Shown here one piece after another: positions 46,672-55,032 of a DNA stretch of 64,000 bases (positions are counted from its first letter, which is position 1; every line of letters begins with the position of its first letter). Position numbers and translations under genes: made by a program. Under the pieces are notes generated by a model. That model was not told where the DNA came from. It was given only the letters and a program-made list of their open reading frames with translations, and ran no database searches. Source of the DNA: Synechococcus sp. LTW-R (GTDB lineage: Bacteria; Cyanobacteriota; Cyanobacteriia; PCC-6307; Cyanobiaceae); NCBI RefSeq assembly GCF_014217875.1, contig NZ_CP059060.1:1674001-1738000 (forward strand), read 5' to 3'.

Positions 46672-47839
46672 GCTGGTTCAGCACCTGCCCCACCAATTGC
46701 TGAGGATGGGGCAAATGCTCCATGCCCGGGCTCGCCAGCGCCGAAGACGCGGAGAGCTCAGCAATGGCCCTTGCAAAATCGGCTGCATCACCGCTGCGAT
46801 GGACCCTCCCCCGCTCAGAGGGTTCCACGAGATCAACCGACGATCCCACCTTGTCGCTGCAAATCACATTCAGTCCAAATTGCTGAGCCTCATTGACCAC
46901 CAATCCCCAGGTCTCCCCTTGGATCGAGGGCAGCACCAAGGTGTCCGCTAGCGCATAAAAACGGCCCAGTTGCTGCTGATTTTGGAAGCCCATCCCGCGC
47001 CAACGACCAGGAATCACGGCTTCCAGTTCAGTCTCCAGGGCCACTCTCAACTCACCATCGCCAACCACGACCACCACGATTGAATTCAATCGTGGGTCGG
47101 CTTTTAAGTGCGCCAGGGCCTGGGGCAGCAGCAAAGGATTTTTGACCGGGCTGATCTTGCCGACGTACAGCAACACGTGGTCGCCGGGCTGAATCTGCAA
47201 CCCGCGCCGCAGTTGCTGACGCTGCGGCGTCCATTGGGCCACCTGCGCGGCGAAGAAATCCACATCAACCGCATAGCGAGCCAGGCTCTGTTTCTCAAAG
47301 GGAATGCCCAAGCGCACGTAGTGCTGCTGTGAGCGGGTGCCGATCGGGAAGACGTGACTAAAAAGCCCATACCAACGCTTCAAGACCCGATCACGCAGAA
47401 AGCGCTTCACCCCCGAGCGCTCGAGGGCGTGGTCGGTCGTTTCAGCCCGCAGCCAAAGCTTCTGTCCTGCCTGGGCTAACAGGAGGGTGGTGAACTGAAT
47501 GAACCGCGGGGAGTAGCTGAAGACCAACACCGCATCGGGCTCAAACGCCTGGATCTGCGCGGCCGCCTGGCGGGCAATGGGCCAAGCACCTTTGGTGGAA
47601 CTCAAGGCCTGCAGGGGTGCCTTGCTGGCAAAGCTTGAGGGAAAACCTTCGATCGGATTGCTATCCCAGGCAAACGTCACCCCGAAATCAGGATCAGCGC
47701 TGGCCTCTAAGCCGTGGTCACAGCCGTAAACCACCAGCAACTCGACCTGAGGGTCAGCCGCCAAGCCTTGAAAGATCGGCTTAAAGTACTGAATGGGATG
47801 GGTGACCAGCGCCGCCAGTCGACGCTTCGTTACGGCCAT
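46643..47839 (-). CDS. Family 4 glycosyltransferase
   Basis: The ATG at 47839 (MAVTKRRLAALVTHPIQYFK) is chosen over the longer frame; it overlaps the upstream sugar-phosphate transferase gene by ten bases and gives 398 residues. ALVTHPIQYFKPIFQGLA (about 9-26) is a characteristic N-terminus of a cyanobacterial GT4 subgroup, HVLLYVGKISPVKNPLLLP (about 215-233) begins the donor domain and LPSIQGETWGLVVNEAQQFG (about 301-320) is the signature (E-T-W-G-L-x-x-x-E). Acts in the cytoplasm, probably adding an early sugar to the lipid-linked product of its partner gene. The 3' end overlaps glcF by 29 bp on the opposite strand. Confidence 0.87.
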   Translation of the reverse strand: MAVTKRRLAALVTHPIQYFKPIFQGLAADPQVELLVVYGCDHGLEASADPDFGVTFAWDSNPIEGFPSSFASKAPLQALSSTKGAWPIARQAAAQIQAFEPDAVLVFSYSPRFIQFTTLLLAQAGQKLWLRAETTDHALERSGVKRFLRDRVLKRWYGLFSHVFPIGTRSQQHYVRLGIPFEKQSLARYAVDVDFFAAQVAQWTPQRQQLRRGLQIQPGDHVLLYVGKISPVKNPLLLPQALAHLKADPRLNSIVVVVVGDGELRVALETELEAVIPGRWRGMGFQNQQQLGRFYALADTLVLPSIQGETWGLVVNEAQQFGLNVICSDKVGSSVDLVEPSERGRVHRSGDAADFARAIAELSASSALASPGMEHLPHPQQLVGQVLNQLKDLPENCG

Positions 47840-49098
47840 TGGATCAAGCCCAGCGAAGATTTCACCAGCAAACTGCAACCCGCTCGCAGCAGGATCCAGA
47901 GATCGAGGGGCGCCGATCCGCGGGCCAGGTAATAGAGATCGCGGCCCAATTCCCAACGCAAGGCATCAACCTCCTGGGGTGCTGGTCCCGAGATTCGACC
48001 CCAACCGGTCATCCCAGGCTTGATCAAGAGTCGGAGCTCAAAACTCTCATCCAAATCACGCAGATGGTTCTGCTGCTCGGGACTCACCGGCCTCGGGCCC
48101 ACAAGACTCATCTCACCCCGCAGCACGTTGAGAACTTGAGGCAGAGCCGCCAGGCCTGTGCGCTCCAACCAGCGGGACCCACCAAAGCGCCACTGACCGA
48201 AGACCTGGCCATCAATGCCAGCGCACGGCGACTGAACCATCGCGACCTTGGAACTCAGACGGGTGAGCACCAGCAGCGTGGCGAGCGCGGGCAAGGCTGC
48301 GCTCGCTAGAAGAAGGTCCACCAAACGCTTGAGCCGAAAGCGCTGGGGTGAACGCGGACCGGACAAGCGCTCCAGCTGTTCCGTCCAATCCAACTGTTGA
48401 AGCAGGCCAGGCGGGTAGCGCTTCAAGTGATGTAGGGCCCAATCCGCAAGGGGACGAATGACCACGCCCTGGCGTTGCCAGCGCAAAAGCACCTCCTGGT
48501 CCTCAGCGATCACCGAGCCACGGCCCACGGCGACGCCTTGGAGCTTGAGCAGCTCAGGCAGGAAATCCGGAATCGGGGCGGCACCAGACAGGGGCCGCCA
48601 TTCCACGGCTGCAGGCACATCGCAGCCCCCCTGCTCCAGCTCCTGGGACAACACCCGTCGTTCTTGTTTCTCGGCCAACACCAACCAGCGCTGCTGGGGC
48701 TGCCAGAAATGACTACTGCCTTGCAGGCCATGCAGAAGCAAAAGACTGCAGCCACCGCTCAACAGCACTGGAATCAGGAAGCCGCGGCCAATGGATGCAT
48801 CCAAGCTGAGGCCCGACACCACGTAGCTGACCACCAGCATCAAAACCACCGCGATGCAGGCGGAGAGGTACCGGTTGAAGTGGTCTTGAACCGTCAGGGT
48901 GCGGCGGGCAAGGCCGGCATAGGCGCCCAGCAACCACTGCAGAAAAACCAAGAGGGGAATGACAATCAGCGGCCCCTTGCTGATCTCAGGCTCCACGCCA
49001 AAGCGAAGCTGGTGAAAACCCACCCACAGAGCGACGATCAAGCCGGCATCCAGACCAGCCCACGCCAGCGGTTTCGGCAGCTGCACTCTGCTTGGCAT
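47830..49098 (-). CDS. Polyprenyl glycosylphosphotransferase (initiating sugar-phosphate transferase), divergent
   Basis: A 422-residue membrane protein. Four hydrophobic segments in the first 150 residues, a CoA-binding/Rossmann-like middle (about 150-270) and a C-terminal bacterial sugar transferase domain are in the WbaP/CpsE order. FRLKRLVDLLLASAALPALA (about 279-298) is the re-entrant helix with the K-R-x-x-D motif; LPQVLNVLRGEMSLVGPRPV (about 352-371) and LLIKPGMTGWGRISG (about 388-402) are the signature. The usual K-F-R-S-M block is replaced by GQWRFGGSRW (about 323-332), and the flexible region before it is short. It would start lipid-linked glycan synthesis from UDP-hexose. Coupled to the GT4 gene that follows. 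Confidence 0.85.
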   Translation of the reverse strand: MPSRVQLPKPLAWAGLDAGLIVALWVGFHQLRFGVEPEISKGPLIVIPLLVFLQWLLGAYAGLARRTLTVQDHFNRYLSACIAVVLMLVVSYVVSGLSLDASIGRGFLIPVLLSGGCSLLLLHGLQGSSHFWQPQQRWLVLAEKQERRVLSQELEQGGCDVPAAVEWRPLSGAAPIPDFLPELLKLQGVAVGRGSVIAEDQEVLLRWQRQGVVIRPLADWALHHLKRYPPGLLQQLDWTEQLERLSGPRSPQRFRLKRLVDLLLASAALPALATLLVLTRLSSKVAMVQSPCAGIDGQVFGQWRFGGSRWLERTGLAALPQVLNVLRGEMSLVGPRPVSPEQQNHLRDLDESFELRLLIKPGMTGWGRISGPAPQEVDALRWELGRDLYYLARGSAPLDLWILLRAGCSLLVKSSLGLIQWP

Positions 49099-49208
49099 CG
49101 CCGGATCCTAGGTACATGCCAAGCCAGGTTTTCTTGACGGTTGCGGGATCTGGTCCACATTGAAAGCAGGGCGTTGGTCAGCCTGGTCCGTGCCATCGGT
49201 ATTGAGGT

Positions 49209-50516
49209 TTGAACGATTCCGGCCGCCTGCTCAAAGTGCTTGGCGTGGGCTTTGGGCTTGCGGGCTCCATTGGCGGAACCATTGGGGCTGGCATCCTGCG
49301 GATCCCGGGGTTGGTGGCCGATCAACTGCCTTCCCAGCCGCTGATCCTCTGGATCTGGATACTGGGAGCGTCATACGCGCTGCTGGGCGCCGTCTGTGTG
49401 GCTGAGCTGGCGGCAGCCATGCCGAGAGCAGGGGGCTGGTACGTCTACGCCGAAGAAGCGTTTGGGCGTCGGGCAGGGTTCTTGGTCGGCTGGAGCGACT
49501 GGATCGCCCACTGCATCGGCCTGGCCTGGGTGGTCACGACCCTGGGGGACTACCTCGCTCCCCTTCTGCCGATTGGCAGCGCTTGGATCGCTGTTGGGAT
49601 CTTGGCGCTCTTCACCCTGATCCAATGGCCCGGCGTGCGCTCGGGCGGCGCCAGCCAAGAGTTCCTGAGCCTGATCAAGGCACTGATCTTTGCGGCCTTG
49701 GTGGTGGCTTGCTTCGCGCTGCCGCTCCCAAATCGCGTGGAAGCTCCCGCGAGCTTCATCCCACCGGATGTGAACTTGTTCGTGCCCGTGGTGCTGGCCC
49801 TACAAGCCGTGATCACAACCTACGACGGCTGGGCCTGCCCGATCTACTTCGCTGAAGAATTCAGCACACCCAGCCGGGACTTGCCGCGCTCACTGATCGG
49901 AGGTGTGCTCGCCGTCGCAGGGCTCTATCTCCTGATCAATGCCGCACTGCTGCATGTGCTGCCGATCCCCGTCCTCGCGGAATCAAGCTTGCCCGCCGCC
50001 ACCGCCGCCGAACGCCTCGTGGGGCCATTGGGCAGGACAGTGATCACCGCCGTGGCCTTGATCTCCCTGTTGGGGGTGACCAACACGGTGGCCATGGCCG
50101 CACCACGGATCCTGTTTGGCCTCGGTCGCGATGGGCTGATGCCCTCCTTCACCGCCGAAGTGAATGCTGGCGGGACCCCCATTAATGCCCTGCTGATCAC
50201 CTCCCTCTGCAGCGCCCTGCTGGTGGTCAGTGGTTCCTTTGAAAGTCTGCTGGGGATGGGGGCCTTCCTCTACGTGGGATTGCCCCTCTGTGGATTCATC
50301 ACCTTGATGGTGTTGCGGCAAAGTCAGCCCGAGCTGGATCGGCCTTTTCGGTGCTGGGCCTACCCGCTGACGCCGATCGTTGTGGCAACCGTCTCGCTAG
50401 CGTTTTTGCTCGCAGCCCTCTGGAGCGATTCCGTGAACAGCCTCTGGGCGCTCGCACTGGTCGCCGCCGGTGGCCTGGCCTCAGAAGCCAGCCAACGGCT
50501 CAGGGCTGCTGCATGA
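49209..50516 (+). CDS. APC-family amino acid permease
   Basis: A 435-residue transporter with about twelve hydrophobic helices. GSIGGTIGAGILRIPGLVAD (about 19-38) is the helix-1 unwound binding motif (G-x-G-I-x-x-x-P) of the APC superfamily, AAMPRAGGWYVYAEEAFGRR (about 70-89) is the helix 2-3 segment, and FAEEFSTPSRDLPRSLIGG (about 217-235) is the cytoplasmic loop common to amino-acid permeases. The substrate is not visible. The TTG start at 49209 is directly behind GAGG, too close for ideal initiation; GTG codons at residues 10 and 13 are alternatives but would trim the first helix. The 3' end overlaps the convergent kinase gene by 17 bp. Confidence 0.85.
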   Translation: MNDSGRLLKVLGVGFGLAGSIGGTIGAGILRIPGLVADQLPSQPLILWIWILGASYALLGAVCVAELAAAMPRAGGWYVYAEEAFGRRAGFLVGWSDWIAHCIGLAWVVTTLGDYLAPLLPIGSAWIAVGILALFTLIQWPGVRSGGASQEFLSLIKALIFAALVVACFALPLPNRVEAPASFIPPDVNLFVPVVLALQAVITTYDGWACPIYFAEEFSTPSRDLPRSLIGGVLAVAGLYLLINAALLHVLPIPVLAESSLPAATAAERLVGPLGRTVITAVALISLLGVTNTVAMAAPRILFGLGRDGLMPSFTAEVNAGGTPINALLITSLCSALLVVSGSFESLLGMGAFLYVGLPLCGFITLMVLRQSQPELDRPFRCWAYPLTPIVVATVSLAFLLAALWSDSVNSLWALALVAAGGLASEASQRLRAAA

Positions 50517-51843
50517 GCTCCCAGGCCTGACGCAAGCTCAGCGCATCACCCAAATTGCCGGGGAAGGTGATGACCGGAAGGCCGCAAGGGGTCAACACCA
50601 GCGAGAGTCCGGCGAAGAGCTGACCCTGAAGCTCCACCCAAGGGGCCTGCAAACCCGACTCCAGCAGCGTGTGGGTCGTGATTCCGCCTTTGCTGATCAG
50701 ATAGCCCAGTTGAGGGGCCAAGGCTGCTGCAAGCCGGGCCATGAGCTCAGCCAGCGCCATCCCAAGCTCCCGACGTTCCGCAGCGCTCGAGCAATGGAGC
50801 TCGCCGCGGCTGGTGAAGACAACGGGAGTCAGGCCCTCACTGAGCACCGTTTCGATCTGTTGCCGCCAGGACTGCTCCAAGCTGGATAACAATCGAACCG
50901 GTTCAGGCCCGCTGATAACGCGGGCCACCTTGCTGACATCAAGCTCGATGCCAGCACAGGCCGGCTCTGCCAACAGGGTGGTCAGTTGTGCATCAGCTAG
51001 GGGGACGTGGGAACCCACCAGCACCAAGCCAGGGAGCCAATCACCACTGGGCTCTCGCCGCCGGAGACGGGCTAACCCAGACACATCGAGCGGCTGCGGA
51101 GGCAGCGGCACGAGCCCATTAATCAAGCTGGCGGCTGACTGCAGGGCGAAACGCTGCCCCTGACGCGCACGCGCCCAGATCGCCTCGCCGATGGCTGTCA
51201 GCTGCTCAGGCTGCTCGGCATCAACACAGGCGATCGCTGCCGGAGGTAGAGCAGCCAGCTGTGCTTGCAAACCATCAGGGCCGGCCTCCAAGTCAACAAG
51301 ACCGATCCGCTCGACCACCGCAGCTGAGATCTGGCCGGAGGTTTTCTCCTCGACCCAATCCGGCAGGTAACTGCTGGAAAAGCCGAAGAGACGATCCTGA
51401 GCAAAGGCTGTGGCATGAACAGGTTCCCCATGCAGCAAGTGCATGCCGTCCTTGGTGGTGCGTCCCCCAGGCAAAAACGCAGGGGCAAGCAAGGTGGCGG
51501 CGAAGGGACCCAGCTCCTGCTCGATCACCTGAAGCTCCAGCGGAAAGTGACCGCGCAGGGTGGAGTCCCCGCGGCTGAGGACCAACCAGCGATCAATCGT
51601 TCCCGCCGCCTGAGCTTCAGCCAAGGCGGGTTTAAGGGCCTGACAAATACTCCGAACGCGTTCCTCAGCCGCCCTGGGATCCAAGGCCCGCGTGTTGGCC
51701 AGCAGAAAGATCAGGGGTGAGGGATGCGCCAATCCATGACGCAGGCTGTCTGCGTCCCAACGCAGCAATAAGGGGCAGCTGTGCACCGTCTGCGATCCCG
51801 TTGGATCGTCATCGAGGACCAGGACCTTGATCCGCTCAGCCAT
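50500..51843 (-). CDS. Four-carbon acid-sugar kinase family protein (OtnK/DUF1537)
   Basis: A 447-residue soluble protein. KVLVLDDDPTGSQTVHSCPL (about 6-25) is the N-terminal D-D-x-T-G-S substrate loop, DSTLRGHFPLELQVI (about 112-126) the K/D-S-T-x-R-G-x block, and the C-terminal nucleotide domain has SKGGITTHTLLESGL (about 391-405) in place of the usual T-G-G-D/E-T. OtnK-type enzymes phosphorylate 3-oxo-tetronates or erythronate with ATP. The gene stands back-to-back with glcE, 14 bp apart, so it may share regulation with glycolate use. Exact substrate is unknown. Confidence 0.87.
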   Translation of the reverse strand: MAERIKVLVLDDDPTGSQTVHSCPLLLRWDADSLRHGLAHPSPLIFLLANTRALDPRAAEERVRSICQALKPALAEAQAAGTIDRWLVLSRGDSTLRGHFPLELQVIEQELGPFAATLLAPAFLPGGRTTKDGMHLLHGEPVHATAFAQDRLFGFSSSYLPDWVEEKTSGQISAAVVERIGLVDLEAGPDGLQAQLAALPPAAIACVDAEQPEQLTAIGEAIWARARQGQRFALQSAASLINGLVPLPPQPLDVSGLARLRRREPSGDWLPGLVLVGSHVPLADAQLTTLLAEPACAGIELDVSKVARVISGPEPVRLLSSLEQSWRQQIETVLSEGLTPVVFTSRGELHCSSAAERRELGMALAELMARLAAALAPQLGYLISKGGITTHTLLESGLQAPWVELQGQLFAGLSLVLTPCGLPVITFPGNLGDALSLRQAWELMQQP

Positions 51844-51857
51844 GGCACCATCGTGCC

Positions 51858-53003
51858 GTGATCAGCCCTGAACGCAGCGAACTCCAAGATCTGGTGCGTC
51901 AGTGGCATCAGCAGGCCCTGCCGTGGACTCCGGCGGGCACAGGCACCAGGCTGCATTGGGGTGCGCCGCTCGAGCAGCCGCAGCTCTTAAGCACCACCAA
52001 GCTGAACCGGCTGCTGCATCACTCCAGCGGCGACTTCACCGTGACCGTTGAAGCTGGTCTTCCCCTCATCGACCTGCAGGCCGCCCTGGCAGACAGCAAA
52101 CAGTGGCTCGCCGTCGATTGGCCCTGGGGGAGCGGGACCGATGGAGGCCAGAGCGGAACGGTCGGTGGGCTAGTCGCCCGTGGCATGGCCGGTGGCTTTC
52201 GTCAGCGCTACCTGGGGATCCGCGATCAAGTGATCGGTCTGGAGGTGATGCGGGCGGACACCACCGAGGCCAAAGCAGGTGGCCAGGTGGTGAAAAACGT
52301 GGCCGGCTACGACTTGATGCGGCTGTTTTGCGGCAGTTGGGGCAGCCTTGGACTGATCACCCAGGTCACCCTGCGGACCTTCCCTCAACAGCCCCACCGC
52401 GCTGGCTTGCTCTTCCAGGGAGAGCTCAAAGCATTGGAATCGATGCGACAGGCCTGCCTCCGGGCCGATCTGATGCCGCAAAGGCTGGATTGGAGGACGA
52501 CCGAAGGAGACCCCAGCCTCCTGTTGGGGCTGGTCAGCATCAGCCTCGAGGCTGTGACTGCACAACTGGAGGGGCTCCGCAGCCACGCGATGACCCTCGG
52601 GCTGGAAGCGATCAGCCTTGATGCCGATTCACTGCAGGAGCTCGAGGGCACAGGCCGTGAAGCCGGGGCATCACTCAAGAAGGAACGCTGGCTGATACGT
52701 ATTGGCCTGCCACCAGCGCAAGCCCATGCCTTGCTGGGTGAGGCCGATATTCGTCTCAACCTGGCCGCAGGGATCGGCCAAGGCATGGGCTGGGCGGAAC
52801 CCGAAGACCTTCCGTCCCAGCAAGTCACCAGCCTCAGCGAGCGCTGCCAATCCTTGGGTGGTCAGCTGACACTCCTGCAGCAACCAACCGCAAATGGCCT
52901 CAAACCCTGGCCCACAGGCGCCAACCACGACTTGGTCGCAGCGGTGAAGCGGGAGTTTGACCCCCTGCAACAGCTCGCCCGAGGGCGACTACCCGGGGTC
53001 TGA
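51858..53003 (+). CDS. glcE: Glycolate dehydrogenase FAD-binding subunit
   Basis: A 381-residue FAD-binding type 4 (PCMH fold) protein. PAGTGTRLHWGAPLEQ (about 25-40) is the pyrophosphate loop, VTVEAGLPLIDLQAALADSK (about 61-80) the second strand region, and GTDGGQSGTVGGLVARGMAG (about 94-113) the FAD motif, followed by GFRQRYLGIRDQVIGLEVM. GQVVKNVAGYDLMRLFCGSW (about 140-159) is the GlcE-type K-N-V-x-G-Y-D-x-x-K/R-L motif. It forms with GlcD and GlcF the glycolate dehydrogenase of photorespiration. The start GTG lies 14 bp from the divergent kinase gene with no clear ribosome site. The end overlaps the mutarotase gene by 15 bp. Confidence 0.92.
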   Translation: MISPERSELQDLVRQWHQQALPWTPAGTGTRLHWGAPLEQPQLLSTTKLNRLLHHSSGDFTVTVEAGLPLIDLQAALADSKQWLAVDWPWGSGTDGGQSGTVGGLVARGMAGGFRQRYLGIRDQVIGLEVMRADTTEAKAGGQVVKNVAGYDLMRLFCGSWGSLGLITQVTLRTFPQQPHRAGLLFQGELKALESMRQACLRADLMPQRLDWRTTEGDPSLLLGLVSISLEAVTAQLEGLRSHAMTLGLEAISLDADSLQELEGTGREAGASLKKERWLIRIGLPPAQAHALLGEADIRLNLAAGIGQGMGWAEPEDLPSQQVTSLSERCQSLGGQLTLLQQPTANGLKPWPTGANHDLVAAVKREFDPLQQLARGRLPGV

Positions 53004-53831
53004 GCAGACGTAACGGCAACGCAATTGCATCGCCTGTCCAGGGTCGAGCTGCAGACAGCGATCACCCGTCGCGAGGGAACCGCGCGGAGCTGTCCAAGGC
53101 TCGAGGCAAACCATCGGTCGAGGTGGTTCCGTCCAGACCACCGCCAAATCCAGGGGAGCGGTGAGTTCAAGGGTGATGGTCTGGCCCGAACCCGCATCGA
53201 CCAGGCGAACCGCATCGCCCGTGGGATTTGCGAGGAGGTCCACTCCCTCCGAGAGCTTGGCCAACTGATCGGCCGTTGAAGCAGGAGCCATCTGGAGGTG
53301 GTCCAAACAGCTCTCCTGCAAACCCTCCAAGCTGGCGGCCGACAGCGAACTCACAGCGAAATAGGGATGCAAGCCTAGCGAGAACGGCATGGGGCCTTCG
53401 CTGCCGGCGGTGTGTTCAACCGTGGCCAGAATCTCGAGGGCCGAGGGTTCCAGCCGGTAATCCAGGCTCAAACGAAACGCGAAGGGAAACGCCGCAAGCG
53501 TTTGGGGATTGGACTCCAACACCAAACGAATCCCTGAGCCATCGCTCAAGGGCTGCAGTTGCCAAGGCAAGTCCCTGGCAAAACCGTGTTGCGCAAGGGT
53601 GTAGCTGCCTTGCGGGAGATCGAGACGGTTCCCTGGGAGATTCCCGCAGATCGGGAACAGCACGGGAATGCCGCCCCGGACACTTTTGGCGGGGTCGGCA
53701 AAGCGCTCCGAATCGAAATAAAGACGCTCTTGAGCATTGCAAATCCAGCTCGTCAACAAACCACCACGTTCGGGAACCACTTGAAGGCGATCACCGTGAG
53801 GAGCTTCAAAGACGTGCATGAACAGGTGCAA
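52989..53831 (-). CDS. Aldose 1-epimerase / hexose-6-phosphate mutarotase-like protein
   Basis: A 280-residue beta-sandwich enzyme that interconverts alpha and beta anomers of hexoses or their phosphates. RGGIPVLFPICGNLPGNRL (about 52-70) is the substrate-binding R-G-G-x-P-x-x-F-P-x-x-G block, YTLAQHGFARDLPW (about 76-89) holds the first catalytic His with H-G-F-A-R, and PFSLGLHPYFAVSS (about 149-162) the second His. EPWTAPRGSLATGDR near the end is the general-base Glu region. M5 is an alternative start. It lies 53 bp downstream of the 53885-55030 membrane gene on the same strand. Confidence 0.87.
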   Translation of the reverse strand: MHLFMHVFEAPHGDRLQVVPERGGLLTSWICNAQERLYFDSERFADPAKSVRGGIPVLFPICGNLPGNRLDLPQGSYTLAQHGFARDLPWQLQPLSDGSGIRLVLESNPQTLAAFPFAFRLSLDYRLEPSALEILATVEHTAGSEGPMPFSLGLHPYFAVSSLSAASLEGLQESCLDHLQMAPASTADQLAKLSEGVDLLANPTGDAVRLVDAGSGQTITLELTAPLDLAVVWTEPPRPMVCLEPWTAPRGSLATGDRCLQLDPGQAMQLRCRYVCSDPG

Positions 53832-53884
53832 AGCAAGAAGCCAAGGCTAGGCAGCACCAACGAAGATGTACAGAAAAAGCAGAG

Positions 53885-55030
53885 CTAGACCAATTCGCCA
53901 ACAAAAAACAATCTAGTCATCACAATGAACATGGCAATTAGAGGAACAGACACAAAAACCACAAGCCTGCGCGGCAAATAGCTGCCCGCAAAAACAAAGA
54001 ACGGCGCGAGCAGAGCTTCTTGCCGATAAATAGAAATGCTGTCGCCAATAAAATGCGGGAGAATCCAGCACGACCACCCCATCAACAAGAAACAGAGACT
54101 CAATAGCGCATTTGTATATGAAAGATGGCGCAATACAAGAGCCGTCGCAACAATCATGAAAACAAAGACTGTAGCTGTCTGAAGATAAACCGGATTCTTC
54201 CAGAAGTAGCGAACTGAAGAGCGAAGGACCGAAAACGCGACACTCCAGGCATGGCCATATCTTGCTTGCGTCAAGGAGTAAGCCGAGACAATGCCAGAGG
54301 CATGATCAATCCAGGCTCTAGACGCAAAGTAGCCAAACACTGGAGCAGCTACAGGAAGAATGCGAAAAAAAGTTGTTTGCACTCTTTTCGAAACTGTTGT
54401 CTCAAACAGGAAAGGGCTCAATGCAATCGAAAGAATCACGGAACTTGGGTATGCCAATGCCGCTAAGAAGGCGCTAACTGCCGATGCGCCCAAGTAAGAA
54501 TGCAAAAACAACCAAATCGCTGAGAGATCTAAAGCCGTCGTCAGGGAAACAGGAAAAGCTGCCACGTGATAGATACCGCCAGGTAGCAGTAGAAATGCAG
54601 CGGCAACGGAGACTGGAGACCAACGCCTCTGTATCAAACGAGAGAGGATTTCAGACGATATCAATAACGATAAGAGCGTGACGAACAACGCGGCACTGGA
54701 TATTGATAGACCCAAGGTCGCAAATGCATTAATCACCCACGGAAACAACGGGAACCAACCTGTATTCCCACAAACAAATTCCCCACAAGGTTGAGCCGAA
54801 TATCCTTGTTGCGCAATGGATAAATAGTGAAATGAATCCCACCTGAGCCAAGCGGCAGGTTCGATATTCAGGCCAGAAGGTAGCGGATACTCATTTGCAC
54901 CCAACCAAGGTGAAGCCACAAAGAACAATAAGAGCGGAAGGATTAAAATCGGAATGACAACACGAAAGATATAACGAGCTAGTGATTGCAAGAGCTCTTT
55001 AATCCGAACGACTGACTTCTTTCGTTCCAC
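53885..55030 (-). CDS. PIG-V-like / GT-C membrane mannosyltransferase candidate
   Basis: A 381-residue protein with about nine hydrophobic segments. After the first helix, LRWDSFHYLSIAQQGYSAQP (about 62-81) and NTGWFPLFPWVINAFATLG (about 90-108) form the W-D-x-x-x-Y-x-x-I-A-x-x-G-Y and F-P-L-x-P pattern of PIG-V/GPI-mannosyltransferase II-like proteins, with the Asp as likely catalytic residue using a polyprenyl-phosphate sugar. SISIYRQEALLAPFFVFAGS (about 329-348) fits the C-terminal R-Y motif. AT-rich. It lies two bases after the paralogue of 4171-5781 and is the last gene of the Gtr-like module. Confidence 0.78.
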   Translation of the reverse strand: MERKKSVVRIKELLQSLARYIFRVVIPILILPLLLFFVASPWLGANEYPLPSGLNIEPAAWLRWDSFHYLSIAQQGYSAQPCGEFVCGNTGWFPLFPWVINAFATLGLSISSAALFVTLLSLLISSEILSRLIQRRWSPVSVAAAFLLLPGGIYHVAAFPVSLTTALDLSAIWLFLHSYLGASAVSAFLAALAYPSSVILSIALSPFLFETTVSKRVQTTFFRILPVAAPVFGYFASRAWIDHASGIVSAYSLTQARYGHAWSVAFSVLRSSVRYFWKNPVYLQTATVFVFMIVATALVLRHLSYTNALLSLCFLLMGWSCWILPHFIGDSISIYRQEALLAPFFVFAGSYLPRRLVVFVSVPLIAMFIVMTRLFFVGELV

Positions 55031-55032
55031 AA

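Noticed and set aside
49099-49208. Promoter TTGACG at 49134-49139 for the permease gene
   Set aside because: No acceptable -10 hexamer at 16-18 bases distance.
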